Assembly: GCA_019116805.1 (NCBI GenBank) | Contig: DXAV01000015.1 | Location: 35,657-99,656, forward strand | Direction of reading: 5' to 3' | Source: Candidatus Bacteroides merdavium | GTDB lineage: Bacteria; Bacteroidota; Bacteroidia; Bacteroidales; Bacteroidaceae | DNA length: 64,000 nucleotides | In this document: in pieces, positions 37,392 through 46,428 of the stretch | Position numbering within the stretch: position 1 is the first letter of the stretch | How the letters are laid out: every line of letters begins with the position of its first letter | Program-made: the position numbers and the translations under genes | The notes under the pieces: model-generated | Told to the model about the DNA's origin: nothing | What the model saw: the letters and a program-made list of their open reading frames with translations, nothing else | Database searches by the model: none

Positions 37392-37784
37392 TTATTTAGC
37401 GGCTACGTACATGGTGGTTGTTTTTGCAGTTTCCTCCACGTAGCGGCCTTTGCGGTTGCTCCATTTGTAATAACTGGTTGTCACCTGATTGTCATTGTAT
37501 GTATAGCGTACGCACATTACTTTCTTCCAAGTCTTCTGGTTTTCGTCCCAGCATACAGTTTCATTTTCGATGAGACGCTTCTGGTCATCATATTTGTAAT
37601 GGTATTCCAAATAGTTGGTCAGCAGATTGTTGTTGTTTTTGTAAACGCTTTGGCTTACTTTCAGTCCGTTCACTTCTTTCGAATTGTAAACGAAGTCATT
37701 GTTTTGGAAAGCGAATGCGCTTATGCCGAAGGTCAGGAACAAGGTGGATACAAACAGCTTCTTTAAGGATACTTTTGTTTTCAT
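37392..37784 (-). CDS. DUF3836-family exported protein
   Basis: 130 residues with a signal peptide (LFVSTLFLTFGISAFAF). The mature part is a run of beta strands with repeated aromatic steps: DFVYNSKEVNGLKVSQSVYK, NYLEYHYKYDDQKRL, VRYTYNDNQVTTSYYKWSN. I recognise this as DUF3836, small secreted proteins of Bacteroides that often occur in several copies per genome. The Y-x-Y-D-x-x-x-R step is like RHS/YD repeats, so a small curved sheet is possible. Function unknown. It is a single gene with a -7 element 63 bases upstream. Confidence 0.8.
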   Translation of the reverse strand: MKTKVSLKKLFVSTLFLTFGISAFAFQNNDFVYNSKEVNGLKVSQSVYKNNNNLLTNYLEYHYKYDDQKRLIENETVCWDENQKTWKKVMCVRYTYNDNQVTTSYYKWSNRKGRYVEETAKTTTMYVAAK

Positions 37785-37846
37785 GATTAATATTGATTTA
37801 TGTCTATTCTTTCTTTTTTTCTATGCTTTGTTTCTTAAAATCGGTG

Positions 37847-37854
37847 CAAAGGTA
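37847..37854 (-). promoter_or_regulatory. -7 promoter element of the DUF3836 gene
   Basis: TACCTTTG on minus, leaving a leader of about 55 bases. No clear -33 element. Confidence 0.55.
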
Positions 37855-37951
37855 GTTATTATATTGACATAATGTCTGATATTTGATGAATATTTTTCAA
37901 AGTGTAAGTATTGAGGTTTTTTATATCCTTTCTTTTTGACCGGTAAATATC

Positions 37952-37983
37952 AAAAAAAATGTCCGGTAGATGATCTACCGGAC
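37952..37983 (-). terminator. Terminator of polA
   Basis: GTCCGGTAGA (37961-37970) pairs with TCTACCGGAC (37974-37983), and on minus eight T follow directly. Confidence 0.93.
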
Positions 37984-38062
37984 GTTTTGCATACAAAGTG
38001 CATTTTAATTAATTTCTTTTGGCTGCTTTCTGATTGTAAGTTAAAGTTTGTTATCAGCCTTT

Positions 38063-40906
38063 TTAGTGAGCCTCCAGCCAGTTGGTTCCCCACCCACAAT
38101 CGGCCTTGAGGGGCACGTGCATGCGATAAGCGTTCTCCATTTCCTCGATTACAATTTTTTGTACGAGCTCCTTTTCGGCCGTCGGAACGCTGAAATTCAG
38201 TTCGTCGTGGACCTGTAAAATCATCTTTGCTTTCAGATTGTTACTTTGGAAGCGCTGATAGATGCGAGCCATGGCTACTTTGATGATGTCGGCAGCGCTA
38301 CCTTGGATGGGTGCGTTGATGGCATTACGTTCGGCATAGCCACGTACGACGGAGTTGCGCGAGTTGATGTCGGGCAGGTAACGCTTGCGGTGGAAGATGG
38401 TTTCCACGTAGCCCTGTTCGCGGGCCACGTTGATGCTGCGGTCCATGTAAGCCTTCACGCGGGGATAGGTGGCGAAGTAGCCGTCTATCAGCTCCTTGGC
38501 TTCCTGGCGGGAGACGTTCATGCGTTCGGCCAACCCGAAAACCGAGATGCCATAGATGATACCGAAATTGGCCGTCTTGGCCTTGCGGCGCATGTCGGAG
38601 GTTACTTCGTCGATACCTATCTTATAGATTTTGGCGGCGGTGGCAGCATGGATGTCGTCGCCCTCGACGAAAGCTTCGATCATGTTGGGGTCTTCGCTGA
38701 GGTGGGCCATGATACGCAGCTCGATCTGCGAGTAGTCGGCCGAGAAGAATTCGCAACCGTCGTCGGGGATGAAGGCCTTGCGGATTTCCTTGCCGTCCTC
38801 GTCGCGAATGGGGATGTTCTGCAGGTTAGGGTTGCTTGAGCTGAGCCGGCCTGTGGCGGTGACGGCCTGGTTGAACGACGTATGGATGCGTCCCGTCCGT
38901 GGGTTGATGAGCTGGGGCAGGGCTTCGATGTAGGTGCCCAACAGCTTCTTCAGGCCGCGATGCTCCAGTATCTTGCCCACGATGTCGTGCTTGCCGCGGA
39001 GGCTTTCGAGCACTTCTTCGGAGGTGACGTACTGGCCGGTCTTGGTCTTCTTGGGTTTCTCCATCAGCTTGAGGCGGTCGAAGAGCACTTCGCCCACCTG
39101 CTTCGGCGAGGCGATGTTGAAGGCTCCGCCAGCCAATGTGTAGATGTCTTCCTCGATTTGGCTGAGGCGGGCGTTGAAGTGTGCGGCCGACTGCTTCAGG
39201 GCTTTCGTGTCCAGACGCACGCCGTTGCTCTCGATGTTCACGAGGACGGGCACGAGTGGCATTTCTATTTCATAGAAGAGGTGTTCCACGCCTTGCGCCT
39301 TGAGTTCCTTCTCGAGGACGTTCTTCAGCTTCAGGGTGACGTCGGCATCTTCGCAGGCGTAGCGATAGACTTCGGCGGGAGCGAGGTCGCGCATGTTCTT
39401 CTGTCCCTTGCCCCGCGGGCCGATGATCTGGTCGATGTGGATGGTGCGGTAGTGCAGGTAGATTTCGGCCAGGTAGTCCATATTATGTCGAAGTTCGGGC
39501 TGGAGCACGTAGTGGGCAAGCATGGTGTCGAAGAGCGGACCTTGCACATGGACGCCGTAGTTTTGCAGGACAATCATGTCGTACTTGATGTTCTGTCCTA
39601 CCTTCATCGATTTCGGGTTTTCGTAGAGCGGTCGGAGTTCGTTCACAATTTTTAAGGCTTCTTCCCGATCGGTAGGAACTGGCACATACCATGCCCGATT
39701 TTCGGCGTCACTGAAGCTCATGCCCACCAGTTCGGCCTCCATCGGCTCGGTGCCGGTGGTTTCCGTATCTATTGAGAGAATTTCCGTTGTCAATAACTTT
39801 TGAAGAAATTCGCGTCTTTTCTCTTCTGTATCAACAAGTTGATAGTCGGTTTCTATTGTTTCTAAGCTGCTGAGAATCGAATTTTCGGCGCCGCCCGTCC
39901 CCTCGTCCGCAAATAACGCAAACAAATCGCCTTGGATTTCGGCCTTCGGAGTGACCTCTTTCGTAGCGGCAGGCTGGGCGAAGAGGGTACCAGCAAACGG
40001 GTCGGCCGGAGCGGCAGGGTGGGGAGTTTCGCCTTTGCCAAGCACGCGGTCGATGAGGGTGCGGAATTCCAGTTCCTCGAAAATTCGTCGTAACGCTTCC
40101 TTGTCCGGCTTTTCTCGGACGAGGGCCTGCATGTCGAGCTCGATAGGGACATCGGTCTTGATGGTGGCCAGGAATTTGGAAAAGACAATCTGCTCCCTGT
40201 TCGTCTCGACCTTTGTCTTCAGGGCGCCCTTCAGCTGATCGGTGTTGGCCAGCAGGTTCTCGATGCTGCCGAACTGGGCGATGAGTTTCTGTGCCGTCTT
40301 CTCGCCTACACCTGGGCAGCCGGGGATATTGTCCGACGCATCACCCATTAGGCCCAGCATGTCGATGACCTGCAGGGTGGACTGGATGTCGAACTTCGCC
40401 TTGACTTCCTCCGTGCCCATCACCTCGAAGCCGCCCGTGTGTTTGGGACGGTACATGAAGACGTGCTCGCCCACCAGCTGGCCGTAGTCCTTGTCGGGCG
40501 TCATCATGTAGGTGGTGATGCCCTGCCGTCCGGCTTCGGTGGCCAGTGTGCCTATCACGTCGTCGGCCTCGTAGCCCGCCACCTCGAGGATGGGGATGCG
40601 GTAGGCGCGGATGATGTCCTTTATAATAGGTACGGAGAAGCGGATGGCTTCGGGCGTCTCCTCTCGCTGGGCCTTGTACTGTTCGTAGGCCTCGTGGCGG
40701 AAGGTGGGGCCCGCCGGGTCGAAAGCCACACCGATGTGGGTGGGATTCTCCTTCTTGAGCACCTCTTCGAGGGTGTTGACGAAGCCCAGGATGGCCGAGG
40801 TATTCTGCCCCTTCGAGTTGATTCTCGGGTTCTTGATGAGCGCATAGTAGGCGCGGTAGATGAGCGCGTATGCGTCGAGCAGGAAAAGTTTATCGGTTGA
40901 ATTCAT
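38063..40906 (-). CDS. polA: DNA polymerase I
   Basis: 947 residues from ATG 40906. All three domains look active. The 5' nuclease has LLDAYALIYRAYYAL and GYEADDVIGTLA. The 3'-5' exonuclease has SIDTETTGTEPMEAELVG (Exo I D-x-E present) and a Y-x-x-x-D near RYACEDADVTLKLK. The polymerase has DYSQIELRIMAHLS (motif A), R-R-x-A-K-T-x-N-F-G-I-I-Y-G (O helix) and QVHDELNF (motif C). It fills gaps and removes RNA primers. It is divergent from the polyprenyl synthase gene, 88 bases apart. Confidence 0.97.
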   Translation of the reverse strand: MNSTDKLFLLDAYALIYRAYYALIKNPRINSKGQNTSAILGFVNTLEEVLKKENPTHIGVAFDPAGPTFRHEAYEQYKAQREETPEAIRFSVPIIKDIIRAYRIPILEVAGYEADDVIGTLATEAGRQGITTYMMTPDKDYGQLVGEHVFMYRPKHTGGFEVMGTEEVKAKFDIQSTLQVIDMLGLMGDASDNIPGCPGVGEKTAQKLIAQFGSIENLLANTDQLKGALKTKVETNREQIVFSKFLATIKTDVPIELDMQALVREKPDKEALRRIFEELEFRTLIDRVLGKGETPHPAAPADPFAGTLFAQPAATKEVTPKAEIQGDLFALFADEGTGGAENSILSSLETIETDYQLVDTEEKRREFLQKLLTTEILSIDTETTGTEPMEAELVGMSFSDAENRAWYVPVPTDREEALKIVNELRPLYENPKSMKVGQNIKYDMIVLQNYGVHVQGPLFDTMLAHYVLQPELRHNMDYLAEIYLHYRTIHIDQIIGPRGKGQKNMRDLAPAEVYRYACEDADVTLKLKNVLEKELKAQGVEHLFYEIEMPLVPVLVNIESNGVRLDTKALKQSAAHFNARLSQIEEDIYTLAGGAFNIASPKQVGEVLFDRLKLMEKPKKTKTGQYVTSEEVLESLRGKHDIVGKILEHRGLKKLLGTYIEALPQLINPRTGRIHTSFNQAVTATGRLSSSNPNLQNIPIRDEDGKEIRKAFIPDDGCEFFSADYSQIELRIMAHLSEDPNMIEAFVEGDDIHAATAAKIYKIGIDEVTSDMRRKAKTANFGIIYGISVFGLAERMNVSRQEAKELIDGYFATYPRVKAYMDRSINVAREQGYVETIFHRKRYLPDINSRNSVVRGYAERNAINAPIQGSAADIIKVAMARIYQRFQSNNLKAKMILQVHDELNFSVPTAEKELVQKIVIEEMENAYRMHVPLKADCGWGTNWLEAH

Positions 40907-40968
40907 ACATTTTATCCTTTTTTGCAGGGTAAAAGTACAAAAAAATACCGTATTAACCGTTTTATTCG

Positions 40969-40976
40969 TATTTTTG
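40969..40976 (+). promoter_or_regulatory. -7 promoter element of the polyprenyl synthase gene
   Basis: TATTTTTG, 18 bases before ATG 40995; no TTTG at -33. Confidence 0.5.
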
Positions 40977-40994
40977 TACCCAAATAATGCCCTC

Positions 40995-41969
40995 ATGGAT
41001 ATAGCATCAGTGATACAAGCCCCCATTTCTGCTGAGTTGGAAGACTTCAGGCAGCTGTTTGCCCGTTCGCTTTCCAGTTCTAACCCTCTGCTCAACAGTG
41101 TAATTGAACACATTCTTCAGCGGAGCGGGAAGATGATGCGGCCTATGCTGGTGCTGCTTTCGGCCAAACTATGGGGGACGGTTTCTCCGGCCGCCCTTCA
41201 TGCGGCCGTGGCATTGGAGCTGCTCCATAATGCCAGTCTGGTGCATGACGATGTGGTGGACGAAAGCGGTGAACGTCGTGGACAGCTCTCGGTGAACGCC
41301 GTGTTCAACAACAAGGTGGCCGTGCTCTCGGGCGACTATCTGCTGGCTACGGCCCTTGTACAGGTGGCTTTGACGCGCAATCATGACATTATCGACGTGG
41401 TTTCTGCCTTGGGTCAGGACTTGGCCGACGGCGAATTGCTTCAGCTTTCCAACGTGGGCAACACTGATTTCTCCGAAGCAGTTTATTTTGAGATTATCCG
41501 CAAGAAGACGGCCGTACTTTTTGCTGCCTGCACCAAGTGTGGCGCCCTGTCGGCCGGAATCAGTGCCGAGGACGTGGAGAAGGCACGTCTGTTTGGCGAA
41601 TACATCGGCCTCTGCTTCCAGATCAAGGACGACATTTTCGATTACTACGAGGACAAGCAGATAGGCAAGCCGACGGGCAACGACATGCACGAAGGCAAGC
41701 TGACGTTGCCTGTGCTCCATGTGCTTAACGCTACGGGCGACGAAGAGGCCCGTACCATTGCCCTGCGGGTGAAATCGGGCATTGCATCGGCCGATGAAAT
41801 CGGCCGTTTGGTGGCTTTCACCAAGGAAAACGGTGGCATCGAGTATGCCGAAAGGGTGATGCGCGAATATCGCGAGAAGGCCTTTGCGCTGCTCCCCGCT
41901 ACAGCCAACATGGCTGTCCGTCAGTCGCTGGAGGCCTACCTTAATTATGTGGTGGAAAGACAGAAATAA
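40995..41969 (+). CDS. Polyprenyl diphosphate synthase (long-chain, IspB-like)
   Basis: 324 residues from ATG 40995. First Asp-rich motif DDVVD at 85-89 (LVHDDVVDES), second DDIFD in FQIKDDIFDYYED, plus GKMMRPMLVLLSA near the N-terminus. These define trans-polyprenyl synthases, and the length and order match octaprenyl/heptaprenyl synthases that make the menaquinone side chain. Residues before the first motif are small (V-H), which does not fix the chain length. Divergent from polA and followed by a terminator. Confidence 0.93.
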   Translation: MDIASVIQAPISAELEDFRQLFARSLSSSNPLLNSVIEHILQRSGKMMRPMLVLLSAKLWGTVSPAALHAAVALELLHNASLVHDDVVDESGERRGQLSVNAVFNNKVAVLSGDYLLATALVQVALTRNHDIIDVVSALGQDLADGELLQLSNVGNTDFSEAVYFEIIRKKTAVLFAACTKCGALSAGISAEDVEKARLFGEYIGLCFQIKDDIFDYYEDKQIGKPTGNDMHEGKLTLPVLHVLNATGDEEARTIALRVKSGIASADEIGRLVAFTKENGGIEYAERVMREYREKAFALLPATANMAVRQSLEAYLNYVVERQK

Positions 41970-41989
41970 AACATTGTAATGATATGAAT

Positions 41990-42030
41990 AAAAGGCCGTT
42001 TTCCGAGGAGGAAAGCGGCCTTTTATTTTT
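41990..42030 (+). terminator. Terminator of the polyprenyl synthase gene
   Basis: AAAAGGCCG (41990-41998) pairs with CGGCCTTTT (42016-42024), with inner TTTTCC/GGAAAG pairing, then ATTTTT. Confidence 0.9.
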
Positions 42031-42047
42031 GTGTATTCGAGTTCTGT

Positions 42048-42950
42048 TTAGAAGAACTTCGTCTCCTTGCCCAGTATGTCGCTCAGCAGCAGGTTGGCCA
42101 GGCGGCTAGTGCCTAGGCGGAACAGGGTATTATTCAACCACTCTTCGCCCAGCACTTCCTTCACGATGGAATAATAGACGAGGGCGTCGTTCACTGTGTT
42201 GATGCCTCCGGCTGGCTTGAAGCCTACCTTGTTGCCCGTCTCTTCGTAATACTCCTTGATGGCTTGGCACATCACGTAGGCAGCTTCGGGTGTAGCAGCA
42301 GGTTGCTGTTTTCCAGTTGAAGTCTTGATGAAGTCGGCACCGGCATACATCGATAAAATCGAGGCTTTTTTGATGTTGGTGGCTGTGCGGAGGGCACCTG
42401 TCTCGAGGATAACTTTTAAGTGCTTGTCTTTGCAGGTGGCCTTCAGTTCCTGGATTTCGTCGCACATGCTTTCATAGTCACCCACAAGGAACTTGCCTAC
42501 GGAGATGACGATGTCTATTTCATCGGCTCCGTCCATAACGGCCATGGCGGTTTCAGCTACTTTTACTTCGGTAAAGGTCTGCGAGGAAGGAAATCCGCCC
42601 GATACGCAGGCTATCTTCACGTCTTCCACCTCGAGTGTGTCCTTTACAATCTCAGCGAAGTTGGGATAGACGCAGATGGCTGCTACGTTCTTCATATCGG
42701 GAAACTCTTCGTCGAAACGGTTTACGTTCTGGGTGAAGCGCATCACACTTTCATCGCTGTCCGTAGTGTTCAGCGTGGTGAGGTCGATGCAGTGGAAGAG
42801 GAATTTCTTGATTTCAGTTGTATTGTTTTCGGCCACTTTCTGTTCGATGATGGCCTTCACTTGTGCGGCTACATCCGCATCGTCGAGGCTGGTATTATAT
42901 TTGGCCAGCGCTTCGTCATACTTGTTTTGAGTAGGCTCTTTACTTTCCAT
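42048..42950 (-). CDS. deoC: Deoxyribose-phosphate aldolase
   Basis: 300 residues, the longer DeoC form. Schiff-base lysine in GADFIKTSTGKQ; the second conserved lysine is in NKVGFKPAGGI; acidic D-G-A-D-E-I-D in the middle. It cleaves deoxyribose 5-phosphate to acetaldehyde and glyceraldehyde 3-phosphate in deoxynucleoside breakdown. The first 11 bases overlap the end of the mazG-like gene, so the two are co-translated. Confidence 0.95.
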   Translation of the reverse strand: MESKEPTQNKYDEALAKYNTSLDDADVAAQVKAIIEQKVAENNTTEIKKFLFHCIDLTTLNTTDSDESVMRFTQNVNRFDEEFPDMKNVAAICVYPNFAEIVKDTLEVEDVKIACVSGGFPSSQTFTEVKVAETAMAVMDGADEIDIVISVGKFLVGDYESMCDEIQELKATCKDKHLKVILETGALRTATNIKKASILSMYAGADFIKTSTGKQQPAATPEAAYVMCQAIKEYYEETGNKVGFKPAGGINTVNDALVYYSIVKEVLGEEWLNNTLFRLGTSRLANLLLSDILGKETKFF

Positions 42951-43275
42951 GTTCCTTCAGTTTAGGGTTGTTGATATGTCTGTCTTGATCTCGTTTCGTT
43001 TTTTTCTCGATGCTGCGGCGGAAAGCCTCGGTCAGGTTGGTTCCCGTCTGGTTGGCGATGCAGAGCAGCACCCAGAAGACGTCGGCTATCTCTTCGTCCA
43101 AATTGTCCTTTTCACCGGGCTTGAACGACTGGTCGCCGTACTTGCGGGCCATGACGCGGGCCAGTTCGCCCACTTCTTCAGTCAGTACGGCCATATTGGT
43201 CAGTTCGCTGAAGTAACGCACACCGTACGTCTTGATCCAGCTGTCCACCTGTTTCTGTGCTTCTTCCAGTGTCAT
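42940..43275 (-). CDS. MazG-like nucleotide pyrophosphohydrolase
   Basis: 111 residues. MazG-fold metal site: L-T-E-E-V-G-E-L-A (E-E-x-x-E) then NLDEEIADVFWVLLCIAN (E-x-x-D). Single-domain members hydrolyse non-canonical or excess (d)NTPs to NMPs. Overlap with deoC (11 bases) and position after dtd suggest a small clean-up operon for nucleotides and mischarged tRNA. Substrate not determinable from the sequence. Confidence 0.88.
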   Translation of the reverse strand: MTLEEAQKQVDSWIKTYGVRYFSELTNMAVLTEEVGELARVMARKYGDQSFKPGEKDNLDEEIADVFWVLLCIANQTGTNLTEAFRRSIEKKTKRDQDRHINNPKLKEHGK

Positions 43276-43293
43276 ATCGCTGTATTTTGGGGG

Positions 43294-43746
43294 TTACTCC
43301 TTGTTCTTGGTGTCGATGCAAATGGTTACGGGGCCATCGTTCAGCAGCTCCACCTTCATGTCGGCACCGAATTCTCCCGTGCCCACTTCCTTGCCCAGAG
43401 CTGTCGAAAGATCCTTGCAGAAACGCTCGTACAGGGGAATGGAAATATCGTGCTTGGCGGCGCGGATGTATGACGGGCGGTTCCCTTTCTTCGTCGAAGC
43501 GTGCAGTGTGAACTGGCTGATGACAAGGATTTCGCCTCCCATGTCGAGGATGGAGCGGTTCATTACGCCGTTTTCATCGTCGAAGATGCGCAGGTTCACT
43601 ATTTTCTTGCAGAGCCAGTCGATGTCTTCCTGTCCGTCGGCTTCTTCGATGCCTACGAGTATCATCATGCCTTGGCCGATGGCTGCCTTGCAATGTCCGT
43701 TGATGGTTACCGAAGCATGTGCGGTGCGTTGTATCACTACTCTCAT
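43294..43746 (-). CDS. dtd: D-aminoacyl-tRNA deacylase
   Basis: 150 residues from ATG 43746. It opens MRVVIQRTAHASVTI and has the two signature loops: ILVISQFTLHAS (S-Q-x-x-L) and NDGPVTICID (the G-P cross-subunit motif, N-x-G-P-V-T). It removes D-amino acids (and glycine from tRNA-Ala) from tRNAs. It is the first gene of a dtd-mazG-deoC unit and has its own consensus promoter. Confidence 0.96.
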   Translation of the reverse strand: MRVVIQRTAHASVTINGHCKAAIGQGMMILVGIEEADGQEDIDWLCKKIVNLRIFDDENGVMNRSILDMGGEILVISQFTLHASTKKGNRPSYIRAAKHDISIPLYERFCKDLSTALGKEVGTGEFGADMKVELLNDGPVTICIDTKNKE

Positions 43747-43773
43747 GTCTTTGTATCTTGTTTTACCGACTGA

Positions 43774-43804
43774 CAAAGATAGTGAAAGGAGAATGCAATA
43801 CAAA
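43774..43804 (-). promoter_or_regulatory. Promoter of the dtd operon
   Basis: On minus TTTG (43801-43804), 19 bases, TATCTTTG (43774-43781). Perfect match. The spacer ends in the same TTTCAC-like word as the ruvB/deaD promoters. Confidence 0.85.
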
Positions 43805-43912
43805 ATAACCCCGCTTATTTTTATTGCTGAGCCGCACCCTGGCTTAATTCAAAGATACATTTTTTGCAAGGATGTTATTTCTGTAGGCGTTTTTGGGGTC
43901 GGGCGTGCGGGG

Positions 43913-45763
43913 TTATTCTGCTTCCGTCCTATCCTTTTGCTTGCCGAAATGTTCCTGCAGTATGTGTGCTTTGGCTTCGCCTATGACGGCTGCCCATTCC
44001 TGCGGCGTGGCTTCGCGGAGTCGTTTTACGCTTTTGAATTCTTTGAGCAGGGCATTTTTGCTCTTTTCACCGATGCCTTTTATCTCGTCCAGTTCCGAGG
44101 CGGTCTGCCGCTTGCTGCGCTTGTCACGATGGAAGGTGATGGCATAGCGGTGTACTTCGTCCTGTATGCGGGTCAGCAGGTTGAATAGGGGGGTACCCTG
44201 TTTCAGTCCGATGTTTTGGGGAGGGGAGCCTGAAAACAGTTCATTTGTGCGGTGGCGGTTGTCTTTGGCCAGACCGGCGATTGGGATGTCAAGTCCTAGT
44301 TCGTCTATAACCTCTTTTACGGCGCTCATTTGGCCTTTCCCGCCGTCGGTGATAAGAAGGTCGGGTAGAGGTGTGTTTTCCTCTACAGCGCGCTTGTAGC
44401 GTCTCCATACGACTTCTTTCATTGAGGCATAGTCGTCGGGGCCTTCTACACTCTTGATGTTGTACTTGCGGTAGTCCTTCTTCGACGGCTTTCCTTTGAT
44501 GAAGACTACGCAGCCAGCCACGGGATCGGAGCCTTGGATATTCGAATTGTCGAAGCACTCGATACGCAAGGGCAGACGGTCCAGATGCAGTTGTTGCTGG
44601 ATTTCTTTCAATAGGCGCGTGACGCGCTGTTCTGGATTCAGTTTCTCCTGCTGCTTCAGACGGTCCACTTTGTATTGCTTTACATTCTGGATGGATAGGT
44701 CGAGTAGTTTCTTCTTGTCGCCTCTCTGAGGGATGGTGAAGATCACATCGTTTAGTTCCATGTTCAGTTCAAATGGTACGATGATCTCGCGTGACTGGCT
44801 TTTGTAGCGTTCGCGCATTTCGATGATACCTAACTGGAGCAATTCCTCCTTGGTTTCCTCAAGGCGCTTCTTATATTCGAAGGTGAAGGCTTGGTTAATG
44901 GCACCGTTCGTGATATGCAGGTAGTTGATGAAAGCCGCCCTTTCATCGGTATCTTCCTCGATGGAGAAGACGTCGATGTTGTGGAGTACATTGCTCACCA
45001 CTTCCGAACGTGAACGGTAGCTCTCTATCATCAGGTATTTCTCTTTCACTTTCTGTGCTTCCTCGAACTTCATTTCGGCAGCCAGATCCTGCATTTGCTG
45101 GTAGAGCAGTTGTTCCACCTCGCGTGTATTTCCTTTCAAGATCTCCTTGATTTCACCGATGTTCTTTAGATATTCCTCATGACTCAGCTTCCCGATACAG
45201 GGGCCTGCGCAGTTTCGAATGTGGTATTCCAGGCAGACGTTGAACTTGCCTGCACGTATGTTTTCCGGAGTGAGATTGAGGTTGCAGGTGCGGATGGGGT
45301 ACAGATGTTTGATGAGGTCAAGAACAGCATACATGGATTGGACGTGGCTGTAGGGGCCGTAGTAGGACGAACCGTTGCGTATGATACGACGTGTCTTGAA
45401 GATGCGTGGAAAATATTCGTTCTGAATGCAGATACTGGGGTAGGTCTTGTCGTCTTTCAATAGAACGTTGTAGCGCGGCTTGTATTTCTTGATGAGGTTA
45501 TTCTCTAGCAGTAGTGCGTCTTCTTCCGTATTGACCACGATGTAGCGAATGTCTGCAATCTTACTCACCAATATTCGAGTTTTGCCGGGATCGTGTTCAC
45601 GGTTGAAGTAAGAGGAAACTCTTCTTTTTAGGTTTTTGGCCTTTCCAACGTAGATGATGGTGCCTTCGTCATTCAGGTATTGGTAGATACCTGGGCTTTC
45701 AGGCAGGTTCTGTACGATGCCTTTTAAGTAGTCGTTGAGCTTCAGTTCGGGGTCTTTGTCCAT
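43913..45763 (-). CDS. uvrC: Excinuclease ABC subunit C
   Basis: 616 residues. N-terminal GIY-YIG nuclease (SPGIYQYLNDEGTIIYVGKA), a UvrB-binding UVR motif in the middle (MKFEEAQKVKEKY), the RNase H-like C-terminal nuclease (RIECFDNSNIQGSDPVAGCV and LLITDGGKGQMSAV), and tandem helix-hairpin-helix at the end (ELDEIKGIGEKSKNALLKEF). It makes both incisions of nucleotide excision repair. It follows apt by 82 bases on the same strand. Confidence 0.97.
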   Translation of the reverse strand: MDKDPELKLNDYLKGIVQNLPESPGIYQYLNDEGTIIYVGKAKNLKRRVSSYFNREHDPGKTRILVSKIADIRYIVVNTEEDALLLENNLIKKYKPRYNVLLKDDKTYPSICIQNEYFPRIFKTRRIIRNGSSYYGPYSHVQSMYAVLDLIKHLYPIRTCNLNLTPENIRAGKFNVCLEYHIRNCAGPCIGKLSHEEYLKNIGEIKEILKGNTREVEQLLYQQMQDLAAEMKFEEAQKVKEKYLMIESYRSRSEVVSNVLHNIDVFSIEEDTDERAAFINYLHITNGAINQAFTFEYKKRLEETKEELLQLGIIEMRERYKSQSREIIVPFELNMELNDVIFTIPQRGDKKKLLDLSIQNVKQYKVDRLKQQEKLNPEQRVTRLLKEIQQQLHLDRLPLRIECFDNSNIQGSDPVAGCVVFIKGKPSKKDYRKYNIKSVEGPDDYASMKEVVWRRYKRAVEENTPLPDLLITDGGKGQMSAVKEVIDELGLDIPIAGLAKDNRHRTNELFSGSPPQNIGLKQGTPLFNLLTRIQDEVHRYAITFHRDKRSKRQTASELDEIKGIGEKSKNALLKEFKSVKRLREATPQEWAAVIGEAKAHILQEHFGKQKDRTEAE

Positions 45764-45845
45764 GAGAAGTCGGGGTTAAGGTAGGAACAGAAGAATGGGA
45801 TCAAGCAGATCGTTGTATGCATAGACCTGCCTGAACCCGATAAAA

Positions 45846-46370
45846 TCAGAGAGAAAGCACGCTTTCTATGTTAATGTCTTTGTCGAAGACCTCCCTGCCG
45901 TGCAGGTCTTGTAACTCGATGATGAAGTTTACGTAGATTTTCTTGGGGTTCATCTGCTTCACTAGTTTGCAGGCTGCGGCCATGGTGCCGCCAGTGGCCA
46001 GCAGATCGTCGTGCAGCAGGATAACGTCGTTTTCATCGATAGCGTCCTTGTGCATCTGCACCGTGTCCTTGCCGTATTCTTTCTCGTAGCTTTCTTCGAT
46101 GGTCTCGGCGGGCAGTTTGCCGGGCTTACGGATAGGTACGAAACCGGCACCCAGACGTGTGGCGAGGATAGGACCCATAATGAATCCGCGCGACTCGATG
46201 CCCACGACCTTCGTGATGCCTTTATCCTTGTACATCTCGTACATCGTGTCCGAAAGTTCTTGCAGGGCGGCTGGGTCTTTGAACAGGGTCGTCACGTCGT
46301 AAAACAAGATGCCCGGAATGGGGAAATCGGGTATTTCACGGATACTTTTCTTGAGAGTTTCTTTGCTCAT
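45846..46370 (-). CDS. apt: Adenine phosphoribosyltransferase
   Basis: 174 residues from ATG 46370. IPDFPIPGILFYDVTTL at the N-terminus, VVGIESRGFIMGP, the IRKPGKLPAET hood loop, and the PRPP loop VILLHDDLLATGGTM. It salvages adenine to AMP. It lies 58 bases after mnmG; that gap carries a parS-like palindrome. The frame runs further upstream but into mnmG. Confidence 0.95.
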   Translation of the reverse strand: MSKETLKKSIREIPDFPIPGILFYDVTTLFKDPAALQELSDTMYEMYKDKGITKVVGIESRGFIMGPILATRLGAGFVPIRKPGKLPAETIEESYEKEYGKDTVQMHKDAIDENDVILLHDDLLATGGTMAAACKLVKQMNPKKIYVNFIIELQDLHGREVFDKDINIESVLSL

Positions 46371-46403
46371 AATCAGTTGTTTTATTAGGTTTATTGAACT
46401 TTT

Positions 46404-46419
46404 TGTTTCACGTGGAACG
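46404..46419. other. parS-like palindrome (candidate ParB-binding site)
   Basis: The minus strand reads CGTTCCACGTGAAACA, matching the widely conserved parS TGTTCCACGTGAAACA at 15 of 16 positions. It is between mnmG and apt, with no hairpin-plus-T-run. mnmG (gidA) lies near the replication origin in many bacteria, and parS sites cluster there. parA, parB and dnaA are not in the window. Confidence 0.7.
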
Positions 46420-46428
46420 AAGAACCTG

